Source of the DNA: Pleurodeles waltl
Lineage: Eukaryota > Chordata > Amphibia > Caudata > Salamandridae
Assembly: GCF_031143425.1 (NCBI RefSeq)
Contig: NC_090447.1
Coordinates: 852,470,760-852,534,759 of the forward strand
Direction: 5' to 3'
Length of the DNA stretch: 64,000 nucleotides
Under the pieces are notes generated by a model. The model did no database searches, was not told where the DNA came from, and was given only the letters and a program-made list of their open reading frames with translations. Shown one piece after another: positions 53,249 to 64,000 of the stretch. Position numbers and translations under genes: made by a program. Position 1 is the stretch's first letter, and the number at the start of each line of letters is the position of its first letter.

Positions 53249-53662
53249 ACACAGGTCACAGCAGCAAATGCAGTGTAGGTCTTCTCCTATGGAAGATCAG
53301 GAAACAAGTGAGGAATCAGATAGAAAATGGTGGTCACGTCCGTAGCGGTGCATACCGTCACCGCTGACGTAGATCACCATTGGCCACTGTACCCCATAAG
53401 GCCCAATATTAACCACTGAGGAATTGCACGGCGGTTCCCGACCACCTCCCACCATGATGCACAACGTCAGCAGCATTACCTCACTTCCACCTGTCCCTCC
53501 ACACAGGACGGGGGGCAGGCCTATGGAATAATGCTGAGTCACAGGATAAATAGGCACATACTTGACAAATCAACTGTCCCATAACATGTTTACAGATTAC
53601 GGACTACTGTTGTGGCTCCATTGTTCAATTTGTGACAGCCTCCTCACTTTTTTGTCCCTTAG
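53249..53662 (-). promoter_or_regulatory. SANT-1 promoter in the transposase intron, Harb-A3
   Basis: Contains the YY1-like AAAATGGTGGTCAC (53324-53337) and CCAAT-type words (cattgg near 53371, ccaata near 53403). It is paralogous to 33966-34459 and 28600-29007. Confidence 0.48.
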
Positions 53663-54792
53663 ATACCTACCACTGCGGATGAATAGGAAATGGAGACAGA
53701 CCCCCATGTACAGACCACTGGTGGACTAGGCCACACTGGAGAACAGGCACATTATCCTCAACTATAGACTGGACAGGGCCACAATCACAGAGCTCTGTGC
53801 CCAATTGGAGCCTGACCTGATGCCTGCTATCCGTCATCCCACTAGGATCCCCCCCTCTTGTGCAAGTGCTATCAGTTCTTCATTTCCTAGCAACTGGTTC
53901 TTTCCAAGTGACAGTGGGCTTGGCAGCAGAAATGTCACAGCCAATGTTCTCAATAGTGCTGACAAGAGTGTTGTCTGCCCTGATAAAACACGTGCAGCTA
54001 CATTGCATTCCCCCAGGTTGAGGATTTGGCCATTGTGAAGGCTGGGCTTTATGCAATGGGACATATCTCCAATATAATAGGGGCGATTGACGGAACACAT
54101 ATTGCATTTGTCCCCCGCTAGAATGAACAGGTGTTCAGGAATCGTTAGAGTTTACACTCTATGAATGTGCAGATGGTGTGCTTGACGGACCAGTATATCT
54201 CCCACGTCAATGCTAAGTATCCTGGGTCAGTGCATGATGCCTTTGTCCTAAGGAATATCAGCATCCCAAATGTGAACGCCCAACTACAGAGGCACAGGGT
54301 GTGGCTAATAGGTGAGCCCTGGTTCCCACCCAGTATATTGTGTTCTATGCCTGTGGTGTTGGTCATATGGGATAGTGTGTGGCTAAATGTTGTCCCTCAT
54401 TATTTTCAGATGACTCTGGTTACCCAAACCTATCATGGCTGCTGACCCTTGTGAGGAATGCCAGGACAAGGGCAGTAGAACATTATAATGAGGCACATGG
54501 GTGAACTAGAAGGATAACTGAAAGGACCTTTGGCCTCCTGAAGGCCAGATTCTGGTGCCTCCATCTAACAAGTGGATCCCTGTGCTACTCACCCAAGAAG
54601 GTCTACCATTTAGTGGTGGCATGCTGCATGTTGCACAACCTGGCTCTCAGACGCCATCTCCCTTTTCTGCAGGAGGAGGAGACTGGAGATGCCCCTGCGG
54701 CAGCAGTGGACCCTGTGGACAGTGAGGATGAGGAGGCAGAGGATGAGGATGCGGACAACAGAACATCTGTAATCCATCAGTACTTCCAATGA
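53663..54792 (+). pseudogene. HARBI1-type transposase main exon(s), Harb-A3
   Basis: Begins after tttgtcccttag with Tyr-Leu-Pro-Leu-Arg, then Tyr-Arg-Pro-Leu-Val-Asp followed by a stop (TAG near 53728). First Asp block Gly-Ala-Ile-Asp-Gly-Thr-His near 54085, second Asp in Tyr-Pro-Gly-Ser-Val-His-Asp-Ala near 54234, intron 54312-54409, then Arg-Arg-Ile-Thr-Glu-Arg-Thr-Phe-Gly with the catalytic Glu near 54520 and an acidic tail ending Gln-Tyr-Phe-Gln at 54792. Stops at 53728, 54119, 54148 and 54502 and frame breaks make it inactive. Confidence 0.82.
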
Positions 54793-55070
54793 CACACAGG
54801 TGAGACAGTGCAACTTTACATTTCAATGACTTTGGTTGTATTCTGTGTGGCATTGGCATGCTGGTATTTCCCACTTCTATGCCCACTGACTGTTACCCCT
54901 GGCTATTCATTTTGCAGATGTTGGTGATTTGACAAATACTCCTGGTGTGATCTCAACAGCGACCTCCAGGTCATTCATTCTATGTTCATTCTATTGCACA
55001 TTGTACATGTTTCAATCAATAATATTTGAAAATACATGACACACTCGAAATCGATTTATATCAAAGAGTG

Positions 55071-55076
55071 TTTATT
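55071..55076 (-). terminator. Polyadenylation signal of SANT-2, Harb-A3
   Basis: AATAAA on minus in the context acaataaacactctt, as at 27174. Confidence 0.6.
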
Positions 55077-55254
55077 GTAGTGCTACTATATAGAGGGGGA
55101 AGTGCAATGGGATGAGGTGATGATGGAGGAAAGTCCAGGGTATTGTTCCAGTCTGTTCGTAGCACAGGTGCATTGTCCAAGGCGACATAGGAAGGCGAGC
55201 AATGGCAGTTCAAGGTGGACAGGGTGGGACACAAGGGGGGAAATCAGGAAAGTC

Positions 55255-56071
55255 TCATTTCCTGGCAGGAGTCTTGGCAAGTGTCTCTGGCTTCTGTCTG
55301 GATCGCAGGGAACATTTGTGGGGTGGTTCACCTTCTGCAGAGGGAGGGTTTCTGGTGCCGTTTGAGTCCTGTGGCGGGGCCTCCTGGCCACTAGCGGCAG
55401 CGGAAGTGGAAGGCTTTTCAGATGACTGGCTAGTGGCAGGGGCCTGCTGATGTGACACTGCCTCCCTCATAATGTTGGCAATGTCTGCCAGCACCCCTGC
55501 TGTGGAGATCAGGGTGTTGTTGATGGACTGCAAGTCCTCCCTGATCCCCTGATACTGTCCCTCCTGCAGCTGCCTGTTCTCCTGCACGCTGTGTAGGATC
55601 TGGCCTATTGTGTCCTGGGAACATTGATAGGCTCCCAGGATCTCAGAGAGGGCCTCCTGGAAAGTCAATTCCCTGGTCCTGTCCTCCCCCTGGCACACAA
55701 CAGTCCTCCCGGTGTTCCTGTTGGCCTGTGCCTTTGTCCCCTGAACCGTGTGCCCTCTGCCACTGACACCAGGTCCCTGATTGTCTTGTGTGTGAGGTGT
55801 GGCCTGGGGTCCCTGTACAGGTGAACACACTGATGATTGACCTGTCCTGGTTACAGACTTTTGGGGACGCTGGGTGGATGCTTTGGTGTTGTTTCCTGAT
55901 GGGGAGGCTCTGTGGTGGTCTGTGACTGGGCTTGGGTAATCGGCTGTACAGTGGTCCCTGATGGGCAAGGTAGATTGTCCAGATCCTGAAGATCAGAGTT
56001 AGTGTCATCACTGGTGGCCTCTTCAGCTGGGGGACTGGATAGTGCTGGCACCCCCTCTCCGGTGACATTGG
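55255..56071 (-). pseudogene. SANT-2 exon 2, Harb-A3
   Basis: Frame 55255-55968 (237 codons) is open to the stop. It carries Phe-Gln-Glu-Ala-Leu-Ser-Glu-Ile-Leu-Gly-Ala-Tyr, a Gln-Glu-Asn-Arg-Gln-Leu-Gln-Glu coiled-coil-like helix and a basic Ser-Leu-Arg-Ser-Arg-Gln-Lys end. The first 35 codons after the acceptor (about 56071) are in another frame. Confidence 0.75.
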
Positions 56072-56455
56072 CTGGGGTACCTGTGGAGACCTGTGGAGAT
56101 GTAGATGATGTGTTATGGTTAATGTTTTTGACATATTGTACATCCCTGGCTTCCCCTCTATGGTTGGTGTTGCCCTGCCAGCTTCTACTTGTGTATGTTG
56201 GTGTATGGTGGGATTGTTAGTTCTCTATGCTGTGAATGCTTTAGTGATGAGTGTCCATGCAGGGCTGTGAGGGGTGTCCATGCATTGCTTGGCAATGGGA
56301 TTAGAGAGATGCGTTGGTGGAGTGGAGGGCTTGGCACTGGGATTAGAGAGATGTGATGGTGGAGTGTGTGGCATGTAGTAGAGTGGTGAGAGTGAGGGTG
56401 AGGGTATGTGATGGCATGCAGGTAGGGGGGTGATAATAGTAGAGAGTTGACTTAC

Positions 56456-56819
56456 CTGAGTGCAGTCCTCCTCCGACTCCGGACAGGCCCTCAGGATACA
56501 GTATTGACAAGACTTGCTCCTCCCATGCTGTGAGTTTTGGGGGAGGAGGTGGGGGTCCACCACCAGTCCTATGGATAGCTAGCTGGTGTCTTGCTGCTAT
56601 GGAACGTACCTTCCACCTATTTCTTATGTCATCCCTTGTTCTGGGGTACTGTCCCATGGCGTTGACCCTGTCCATGATTCTCCGCCATAGCTCCATCATC
56701 CTGGCTATTGATATTTGCTGCACCTGTGCTCCAAACAGCTGTGGCTCTACCCTGACAATTTCCTTCACCATGACCCTTAACTCCTCCTCAGTGAAACGGG
56801 GGTGCCTTTGTGGTGCCAT
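56456..56819 (-). pseudogene. SANT-2 exon 1, Harb-A3
   Basis: Met-Ala-Pro-Gln-Arg-His-Pro-Arg-Phe-Thr-Glu-Glu-Glu-Leu start, then Glu-Pro-Gln-Leu-Phe-Gly and Arg-Arg-Ile-Met-Asp-Arg-Val-Asn. A 15-base deletion near 56612 removes the conserved Trp-Asn-Asp-Leu part of the third helix without shifting the frame; 364 bases against 379 in A2. Loss of the third helix would likely abolish DNA binding (inference). Confidence 0.82.
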
Positions 56820-57372
56820 GGGTGTTATGTGATGTGTGTTGGTGAGGGTGTGTTGGGTAATGTTTTGGGGTGTGTGAAGTGGGGTGCGTGAGGGATGTAT
56901 GGGTGTATGCAGTGTGTGTATGTAGTTCTGTCAGTGGTCTTGGTGTCATTCTCATCCAATGATTTGTAATCGTAAAGGGTTGTGGGTAATGTGGATGTGT
57001 GTTTTATAGTGATGTGGGTGTCAGGTGTGTGTTGTTTGAATTGTCCAATGTGGTGTTGTTTGGTCTGTGGGTGTCCATTGTGAGTGCAGCGGTATGTACT
57101 GCCTATGGTTTACCACCATTGAATGTCAGCCGTGGTGATTCGTGGGTCATAATGTGGTGGGCGTTGTTCTGTTGGCATAATGGTGTGGGTTTTGATATCG
57201 CCATTTTATCACTGACCTTTGGTCTGGCTGATTTGTGTATGTGGCTGTATTCTGTCAGACTGGTGTGTGTGTGTCATAATATGGTGAACGGATATCCGCC
57301 GCCACAGCAGTAAGTTGGCGCCTGTCACTGTAGCGGTAAGCGGGATTTACTGCCAGGGTCATAATGAGGGCC
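56820..57372. promoter_or_regulatory. SANT-2 leader and right terminus, Harb-A3
   Basis: TG-rich, with ttgtccaatgtgg near 57040, then the terminal GC-rich zone and inverted repeat. Confidence 0.5.
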
Positions 57373-57532
57373 ATAATGTTTATGAAGACTAGAATTTGGG
57401 TTGTACAGATATCGGATGATTTCATAAATTTTTAATGCCACCTAAATATGAATGTAAAACATGTTGTTACATTCTTTAAAATCTGACTGTACTTCAGGTA
57501 CACTGTGTAATGACCAAATATTGGGCCAGATG

Positions 57533-58237
57533 TAGCAAACAGTTTGAGTCGCAAACGGCGAAAATCGCCGTTTGCGAGTCGCAAACGTGTGTTTGCTATG
57601 CAGAAATGCATTTTGCGAGTCGGAACCGACTCGCGAAATGCATTTCTTACTCGCAAATAGGAAGGGGTGTTCCCTTCCTATTTGCGACTCGCAGTGGTAT
57701 GCAATTCCATTTGCCACCGCGTATGCGGTCGCAAATGGAGTCGCAGTTACCATCCACTTGAAGTGGATGGTAACCCACTCGCAAACTGGAAGGGGTCCCC
57801 ATGGGACCCCTTCTCCTTTGTGAGTGGACCCAAAAATATTTTTTCAGAGCAGGCAGTTGTCCAAGGGACCACTACCTGCCCTGAAAAAATCCGAAACTAT
57901 AGGATTCTGGTTTTTTTTCTAAGTGCAGCTCGTTTTCCTTTAAGGAAAACAGGCTACACTTGGAAAAAAAAAACTGCTTTATTTAAAAGCAGTCACAGAC
58001 ATGGAGGTCTGCTGTTACCAGCAGGCCTCCATCCCCATGAGTGCCCATAGTCGCTATGGGGGCGCAAATTGCGACCCACCTCATTAATATTAATGAGGTG
58101 GGTCTTTGCGACCCCATAGCGACTCGCAGACGGTGTCTGAGACACCGTTCTGCATAGCAAATTGCGAGTTGCAATTTGCGAGTCGCTCGGACTCGCAAAT
58201 TGCAAGTCGCAATTTGCCGTCTTCCTACATTTGGCCC
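57533..58237. mobile_element. Palindromic MITE, GGGCCAGATGTAG family, about 705 bp
   Basis: Starts GGGCCAGATGTAGC and ends ctacatttggccc. It has nested inverted repeats of gcgagtcgcaaa words, pairs of ggaaggggtgttcccttcc type and a central poly-A/T arm. Relatives: 5748-5984 (half) and 43182-43806. Confidence 0.8.
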
Positions 58238-59232
58238 ATAATGTTTTCATGTACCGAAGTCTTGAGGCCAAAGTTGTATAATTTTTCGAGATAATGACTC
58301 TCGATGAAAGGTCCATGACATCTTTCAATTCCGTTTTTTTCTGACTGTGTAATATAGGAAGTAATGTAGGAGGTAATTAGACTGCAATTGTCTGCTAAAA
58401 GCGGGATATGCCTATTTACATTCCTTATGATTGCAATGATAAAACTGTAGCCATGGAAATAATTGGAGAGTCAGGTTTTTAACGTTATTTGTGTGTTTTT
58501 GTGACTCGCCAGTCACACTGTGTCTGACTGCAGGCATCTAGCAGTGCACTCTGTCTTTTAAATACATTAGCTTTGAAAATCCAAATCGATATCTGGTGTA
58601 GTACTTCCATTAGGATCTCTACTAATGGCGACAGTACTTTCCACATTTGTGTGCCCGAAACTGTAGCACTTTTTACCACACACTTTTATGATGAGTTTGA
58701 CTTGGAATTTCACATTGCCCACTGTTCGGTAAAAGGTAAGACATAGTCATTTGTGTTTTCCCCTAATCTGAGTTCCTCTTTCACCTACAATAGCATGTGA
58801 ATATTAGGAGCTAATCTGGCTAGTTATTCTTTTCTTCAGAATTAATGTTTAACTTCACCAAGTAGAGGATTTTGTTTGCAGATGATTTGCAGGAGGGCAT
58901 GAAATTGGTGGTTAAAGTATCAACAGATACTTGCTGGCTTCATTTAGCACAGGTATCCTGTACTATTAAAATAATGCAAGTGATGTTTGAGTTCACGCTT
59001 CTTGTGAACTCATAGCGTGCACAACATCCTTCAATTCAATTAAAAAATACAATGGAACCAACACTCCTTTGTTACATGTTAGATTGCCAAAAGATTCATA
59101 ATGTCACATTCCAAAATGTTCTCTTTGCCAACAACTTCCTTCAGAAACTCTTTTCCGTTAATATTGAGAAATTCTGCTCCAGCATTTAGTATTTATGCCG
59201 ATAGGCAGCACATATCAGCCAATGAAAACTTT
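58238..59232. other. No gene; AT-rich
   Basis: No coding or repeat signal that I can support. Confidence 0.4.
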
Positions 59233-59792
59233 CCTAGCTATCGTAACAGAACGTTTCAATACTATTAAGGACACAGAGGCGAGGATTGAGCTTTACTTTC
59301 TCCACTTTATTTCACCTGCTGCCGTGAACGTCATGAAGTCTCAACAAAAAAACACATTTCCCTTAAGTTCTTGAGAAAGAAAGAAAACCAGTGTATCTAA
59401 TCAGAACACTGCACAATCATATAATATCCACTGGGGACTGTCTATCTTCCTTTTTCTGAGTGCATACAGAAGCCGACTTCTCCAGAGGTCACTCCTGTTT
59501 ACTGGATTTCATCCCTAAGAAAGAGAACCTTATTGAAGGATGTCTGGTTTCAGTTGATAAGGGCCGAAAATCAACCAACAATGTGAAAATAACCACTTAA
59601 ACATGTTTAACCAGATACAATCTATAATAAATGTTTATATGCATAAGGTACATTGATTGAAATGACTTAAGCATAATAACCTGTCATATCCCATCGGATG
59701 GGTGTGTTAACGACATTAGAAGAAAGGGTGGACTAATCCTCGCCTCCGTGTCCTTCATAGAATCTAAACTTTCTGTTACAATAACTAGGACA
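59233..59792. repeat. DIRS inverted repeats
   Basis: Left arm 59233-59289 contains aaggacacagaggcgagga. Right arm 59734-59792 contains the complement, aatcctcgcctccgtgtcc, with the adjoining gtaacagaa word also paired. A third, direct-oriented variant, aggacagggaggtgagga, starts at 59809. Confidence 0.7.
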
Positions 59793-59835
59793 TTTTTAAT
59801 TCTATGTTAGGACAGGGAGGTGAGGATTAGGCTAG

Positions 59836-60540
59836 TTAAAAACTTTCCCACCAGTAGAGTTGACACATTTGTGATCTGTTTAAAGTAAAATGTTTAAAAG
59901 TACAGTCTAATGACCAGTCTGCTGCATTGAGGATGTTCTCTAATCTAGCAACCAAAGAAAAAGCCTTAGATGCCATGGCTCCCATCGCTGAATGATCCCC
60001 GATTCGGGAACTATCGATACCAGCCTTGTGCATAGTCCATCTGACCCACCTGGCAATAGTAGGGGACGAAACCGCTTTGCGAGGTTTAGTAAGAGCAATC
60101 AACAACTGTCTCTCCCCTGGAGGACGAAGATACTTTGTTGTAGACTCGTACGCCTTCATTGACTTCACAACACATAATTTTGGAACATCTTGAAATGTTG
60201 AGCATGGCACTGTTTTCGAATTACTTTTGGTCTACGAGCAAAATGAGAAGTAACCCCTTCAGGTGTGACTACCCTCCCTATTAGATCCAGGTCTCTTACA
60301 TCCAAAACTCTTACATGATACATATTTATGTGAGGGCCACGACTTGAAAAGGCCCAGAATCTTAGTCACGTATCACAACATGTAGTATCTGGGTTCGGGC
60401 GGAACCGATAACCTAGTACCCCTCAGGAGTTCAGACCAAAGGGTGCTCCTCAACTGGATGTCCGTCTATCAGCAGATGACCCACATAAATAGCCGATCGG
60501 AATGTATTAAATGACCTGTAAGCCATACCATTCAAGGCTA
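59836..60540 (-). pseudogene. DIRS tyrosine recombinase, C-terminal part, active site altered
   Basis: The open frame 59836-60210 carries Val-Ser-Ser-Pro-Thr-Ile-Ala-Arg-Trp and Ala-Gly-Ile-Asp. Next is His-Ser-Ala-Met-Gly-Ala-Met-Ala-Ser-Lys-Ala, where the family normally has His-Ser-x-Arg-Gly. Ala-Ala-Asp-Trp follows. Loss of this catalytic Arg would disable strand cleavage. Upstream, 60211-60540 is broken. Confidence 0.78.
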
Positions 60541-60555
60541 GAGCTGCCAGAAAAT

Positions 60556-61400
60556 TCAAGATATGGGCAACGTCCACTCCCAAGAGATCCAACTGTCATT
60601 GGAGGCACCAATCCAATCATTGAGACCAGGTGGAACAGTATTTTGTATTTGTGCTATCTGCCCCGGCTTTGGCAAGTAACAAGGAAGCCTCTCGTGAAAT
60701 TCCTGGGACTTTCCAATGTTCCCAGTAATAAGCCAAGCCATGAGAAAGAAAGAACCCACTAGGACCAGGTGATGAGGATTGCCTTGGAGATCCGGGAGGA
60801 GATCCAGAAATAGTGGTAAAATGATCGGAAAATCCCAAGAAAGTTCTATCAGAGCTGGAAACCAGACTTGAAACGTCCAGACCCGGGTGATCACCACCAG
60901 ATCTGCCCGCTGTCTCCGGACCTGTGTGGGCTTGATAGTCTTATAATCATTGTAAATGGTGGAAATGCATACCCCGACTCCATGCTCCAATCCTTGAGAA
61001 ATACATTGGCTGATGCCACGTTGGGGTCGGGTTGCCAACTGCATTATCTGTTCAGTTGGAAGTCCAGCAGATTGGCAAAGAAATCTATGGAGAAGGGACC
61101 CCACAGGTCCTGGATCTGCTGAAACACTCTTGGATATAGTTTCTACAGATGGATATCACTCCATTGACAGGACTGCCATCTGCCACTTGATTGGACCTCC
61201 CAGAAAAATGCTATGCTGACACCGCAATTTGATGGGACAGGCAATAATCTGAAACATTTGAGCCAGATCCGAAAGGGTTTTTGACAGTCTGCGGTGGTTG
61301 ACATAGCGAACCTCCGCTGCATTGTCCATCTTAAGAAGGACAAAACACTGAACCTTACCTTTGGCCCAGAATTTTAAGGCGAAGGAACCTGTCATTAGTT
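60556..61400 (-). pseudogene. DIRS RNase H and downstream domain
   Basis: 61156-61395 reads Leu-Lys-Met-Asp-Asn-Ala-Ala-Glu-Val-Arg-Tyr-Val-Asn-His, the Asp-Asn core of DIRS RNase H. 60556-61104 (182 codons) reads Ala-Asp-Leu-Val-Val-Ile-Thr and Val-Trp-Phe-Pro-Ala-Leu-Ile-Glu-Leu, the region preceding the recombinase in DIRS elements, sometimes annotated as methyltransferase-like. Confidence 0.7.
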
Positions 61401-62340
61401 TCAGACAGCTTATGTGAAGGAACTGTTCCGCGGATTACCATTTTCCTCCTGTGGAATATTCTCCGCACTGTGCTGACCTCCCCCCCCGAGTTGCTGACAT
61501 CCGATTCTATCAGAAGGTTGGGTTAGGAGCAGGAAATGGCGCTGCCATTCTAGGCTTCCATATGGGAAACTCACCACTGCAATTCCTCTTTCGCCTCCAC
61601 AGAGAGGGGAGGAACAAATTGGGAATAGGTAAGACCCTGTTGAAGTAGTGTTTTATCTTGGTCAGTTTGTGAGACAGGAGACTGAGGGTAGACTTGACAA
61701 AGTCTACTACAAACCCCAGGAAGTACAGAGACTGGGATGGGGAAAGGGAAGCCTTCTTCTCTTCACCACAAACCTGAGAGATTGCAGCAGGTTGATAGTC
61801 ATCTGCAAGTGTTTGGTTAGACATACTGGGCATTGGTCCATGATAGGGAAATCATCAAGGTAGATTATCTGATGCACACCCCGAGCCCTTAAGTGTTCGA
61901 CCACTGGTTTTAACATCCTGGTGAAACACCGTGAAGCGGAACGATGGGAATAACTAGGTAGCCGCCCCTCAAGTCCAGGCTGAACATCCAATCGGCTACC
62001 TAGAAGAGATCTCTTAGGAGGTAGATACCCTCCATCTTGAAGTGGTGCTAAATGAGCCACTCAATGAATTCTTTTAGGTTGATAACTGGGCACTGGCTAC
62101 CATCCTTCTTTTCCACCAGGAAAAGGTTGCTGAGGAAACACGTGGGATGTAAGGGAGTGACAATAGCGCCGTTCTGTGGGAGTTGCATAATTTCCTCTTC
62201 CACTAATTCCGAGAAAAGGCCAGGAGTTTTGGTCTCTGTGGTTGATAGGGAACACTGTAGAATCTAGAATGCTATCTGGAGCCCTTTTACAGTCTGGAGA
62301 ACCCACACATCTGAGGAAAGAGTCTCCCAATTTTGCAAAA
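61400..62340 (-). pseudogene. DIRS reverse transcriptase
   Basis: Across frames on minus: Asn-Leu-Phe-Leu-Val-Glu-Lys-Lys-Asp-Gly-Ser near 62110, His-Phe-Lys-Met-Glu-Gly-Ile near 62040, then Ile-Tyr-Leu-Asp-Asp-Phe (catalytic Asp pair, about 61855). The order is that of DIRS/Ty3-like polymerases. At least two frameshifts and several stops. Confidence 0.75.
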
Positions 62341-62679
62341 AATGCACCAACCGACCCGTAAGCTTTAACCCTTTGGAGTTCTGTACACTTACCTTGGGAA
62401 TTGTTGTAGACGGTGGTACCTCTGGAACCACCTCAAGCTCCCCAGCATTCCCCGGCGCGTCCCGGAGGAGTCATACCTTAATCCACGACGGGAGTCGGCA
62501 CCTTCAGTGAAGGTTTGATGAAAAGTGTGGCTGGTCAAGCACCCCCTACTATGACCAGCCTTGGCAAAAACATGGGGTATAAGAATTCGTTTAATGGAGA
62601 TTTGGGCCTTGTCTAAGAAAATGAATGTATTTATGAACTTGCCGAGCTCCCAAACAAATGGATTCCCAAAGAGATTTCC

Positions 62680-63358
62680 CTAGGCAACGGGATCCCCCTC
62701 TGAAGTAGATAGCTCCCCCCATTTCGAGTCAATCTTGATCAGGAACAACCTATGCTGCTCCATCGAGATCACACAATCAGCATTCCCGAGGAAAATTATG
62801 GCTTTTTGAGCCAAGTTAGACAGAGCCTTTGGGGAGATTAGTAATCCAGATGCCTTAGCATCCTCCACCATGTCCAATATCTTGGCCAGAGGTCCTGCCA
62901 CGTCCAGAAGCTAATCCTGGCATAAGCGCCAGGAACGTTCTATGCCCTTTTTAGGTCACAGACAAATTTTGCAAGGAAAGTGGCCATCTTAGCATCTATC
63001 TCGGGAGTGAGGACCACTTCACTCTCCAAAGAGGGTGTAGGGCATTCGGCCTGGAGGCAGCTTCTTACCTCTTTGTTTAGGGGTTTTTGCAATCCGCCCT
63101 GTATATAGGAGGCCACCTTGGGTGTGGGCACCATTCCGCAGAGCGCGGATGTAAGAGATTCACTGTGTCTAACATATCCAAGTCAGAAACTAGGGGGGGT
63201 TGCGTCTGCCTGAGGATCGCTATCAGATGGAAATGACCTACTAGGGTCCCCATCCCAGCCAGAGGTATCGGGGGAGTCATCCCTGCCTCCAGGAGAGAGG
63301 GATACCCTGAGGTGCCAGGGTTCTGAGTGTTTGGAGGAAGGGATTGCAGATCCATCAA
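62680..63358 (-). pseudogene. DIRS gag-like protein fragments
   Basis: 62680-62901 reads Ile-Leu-Asp-Met-Val-Glu-Asp-Ala, Leu-Ile-Ser-Pro-Lys and Leu-Gly-Asn-Ala, a block common in vertebrate DIRS ORF1. 62940-63134 and 63077-63358 are Pro-rich upstream parts in shifted frames. Confidence 0.6.
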
Positions 63359-64000
63359 GGCCTATTTAAGGTGTGCAAAGGCACTGAGGTGGACCCCTGT
63401 GTTGCCTGTGTGCTTGTGCTAACTATCTGCCGGTTGCCCTAGAGGTTTAGGAGCCAGAGCCCCAGTAGTGTCTTCCCTCTGCTTGAGGAGTTTCTGGCAT
63501 TGCTCCTGTAGTGCACAGTTGTCTTCTCCAAGGGCGCCACAAGCTTTGGAACTACCTTAAATATGGAGGCATCCATGACCTGACAGAACTAGCCATGAAT
63601 GGGGAGGTAAGTAGCATCCTCCAATTCCATATATGCCTCAGTGTCTTCAAAACCCTCCATAAGGGTGGCAAAGCCGATAATATAGGAAGAAGGTAATAGC
63701 TAGGGCAAGCCCCTTTACAAATGATTAAAGGTTCCGAATGGAATCATCAAATGTAGGAACCCTGAAGGCCCAGGGATCAACACCCTGCTATTGTCTATGG
63801 TTTAACTGCCACCTGGGACAGGTCCCACTTATTTCTCCAGGTGGTGGCTCTGATTACAAAATGCCCAGTTTGCCAAAATCAGCCCCTATGACAAGTTGCA
63901 GCTGGACGTGATTCACTCTGGTTTGGCAGATGAGTGAAAATGGCACGCGGCCACCTGGAGATCGAGACGTGGGGAGCATATTTAGAATTAGTGTGCGGGG
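63359..64000 (-). other. Probable 5' part of DIRS ORF1; no clear gene
   Basis: Short frames only. Position suggests ORF1 or leader of the DIRS element, whose outer repeat lies beyond the window. Confidence 0.35.

Larger units (their letters stand above)
49137..57372 (+). mobile_element. Harb-A3: full Harbinger element, 8,236 bp, TSD ATA
   Basis: Starts GGCCCTCATTACGAC and ends GTCATAATGAGGGCC, with ATA at 49134-49136 and 57373-57375. The gene order is the same as in A2: transposase exon 1, minisatellite, SANT-1 (minus), transposase main exon, SANT-2 (minus). All genes carry at least one disabling change. Confidence 0.88.
59233..64000 (-). mobile_element. DIRS-type tyrosine-recombinase retrotransposon, decayed, runs off the window
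   Basis: Minus-strand order: gag-like (62680-63358 and upward), reverse transcriptase (61400-62340), RNase H and methyltransferase-like region (60556-61400), tyrosine recombinase (59836-60540), then inverted repeats (59233-59289 and 59734-59792). This is the arrangement of DIRS1-like elements, which lack a DDE integrase and integrate through a recombinase. Frameshifts are many. Confidence 0.82.

Noticed and set aside
57432..58328. Several frames of 60-127 codons
   Set aside because: All lie in or beside a palindromic MITE and differ only by reading direction.

Overview
This looks like intergenic DNA from a very large, repeat-filled vertebrate genome, most likely a salamander (a newt such as Pleurodeles; this is inference). 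The reasons are the mix of L1- and L2-type LINEs, a DIRS retrotransposon, an env-bearing endogenous retrovirus, large LTRs and many PIF/Harbinger elements and MITEs with eukaryotic splice sites. I recognise no host gene, tRNA or rRNA. Nearly everything is a transposable element, and most coding segments are broken.

Layout. 1-7304: a decayed endogenous retrovirus on the minus strand (putative LTR, env), split by an L2 LINE (1216-4238, minus). About 7334-12100: a 5'-truncated L1 (minus) carrying a multi-hairpin Harbinger MITE (9137-9754). 12951-17051: a second L1 (plus) bounded by an 11-bp target-site duplication. 17272-18991: a small Harbinger derivative (Harb-A4). 19403-24335 and 44060-44460: two halves of an old Harbinger relative (Harb-B), apparently split by an 18-kb insertion, Harb-A1 (24888-42890). 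Harb-A1 holds a solo LTR (29756-39762), and that LTR holds another full Harbinger, Harb-A2 (30107-38091). 43182-48998: MITEs and an orphan fragment of a Harbinger gene. 49137-57372: Harb-A3. 57533-58237: another MITE. About 59233 to the window end: a DIRS element (minus).

The main result is the Harb-A family: about 8 kb, 3-bp A/T target duplications, and three genes rather than the usual two. A DDE transposase of HARBI1 type has a tiny first exon close to one terminus and its main exon about 4 kb away. Inside that intron, on the opposite strand, lies a Myb/SANT-like gene (SANT-1) with a Lys/Pro-rich tail followed by a minisatellite. A second Myb/SANT-like gene (SANT-2) starts near the other terminus and runs toward the transposase. 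The order is the same in A1, A2 and A3. In A2, SANT-2 is open across its intron (395 codons), and the transposase is interrupted by only one base in a C run, so A2 is the youngest or least decayed copy. In known Harbinger elements the Myb-like protein binds the ends and brings the transposase into the nucleus. Two such partners suggest a division of labour, but that is inference.
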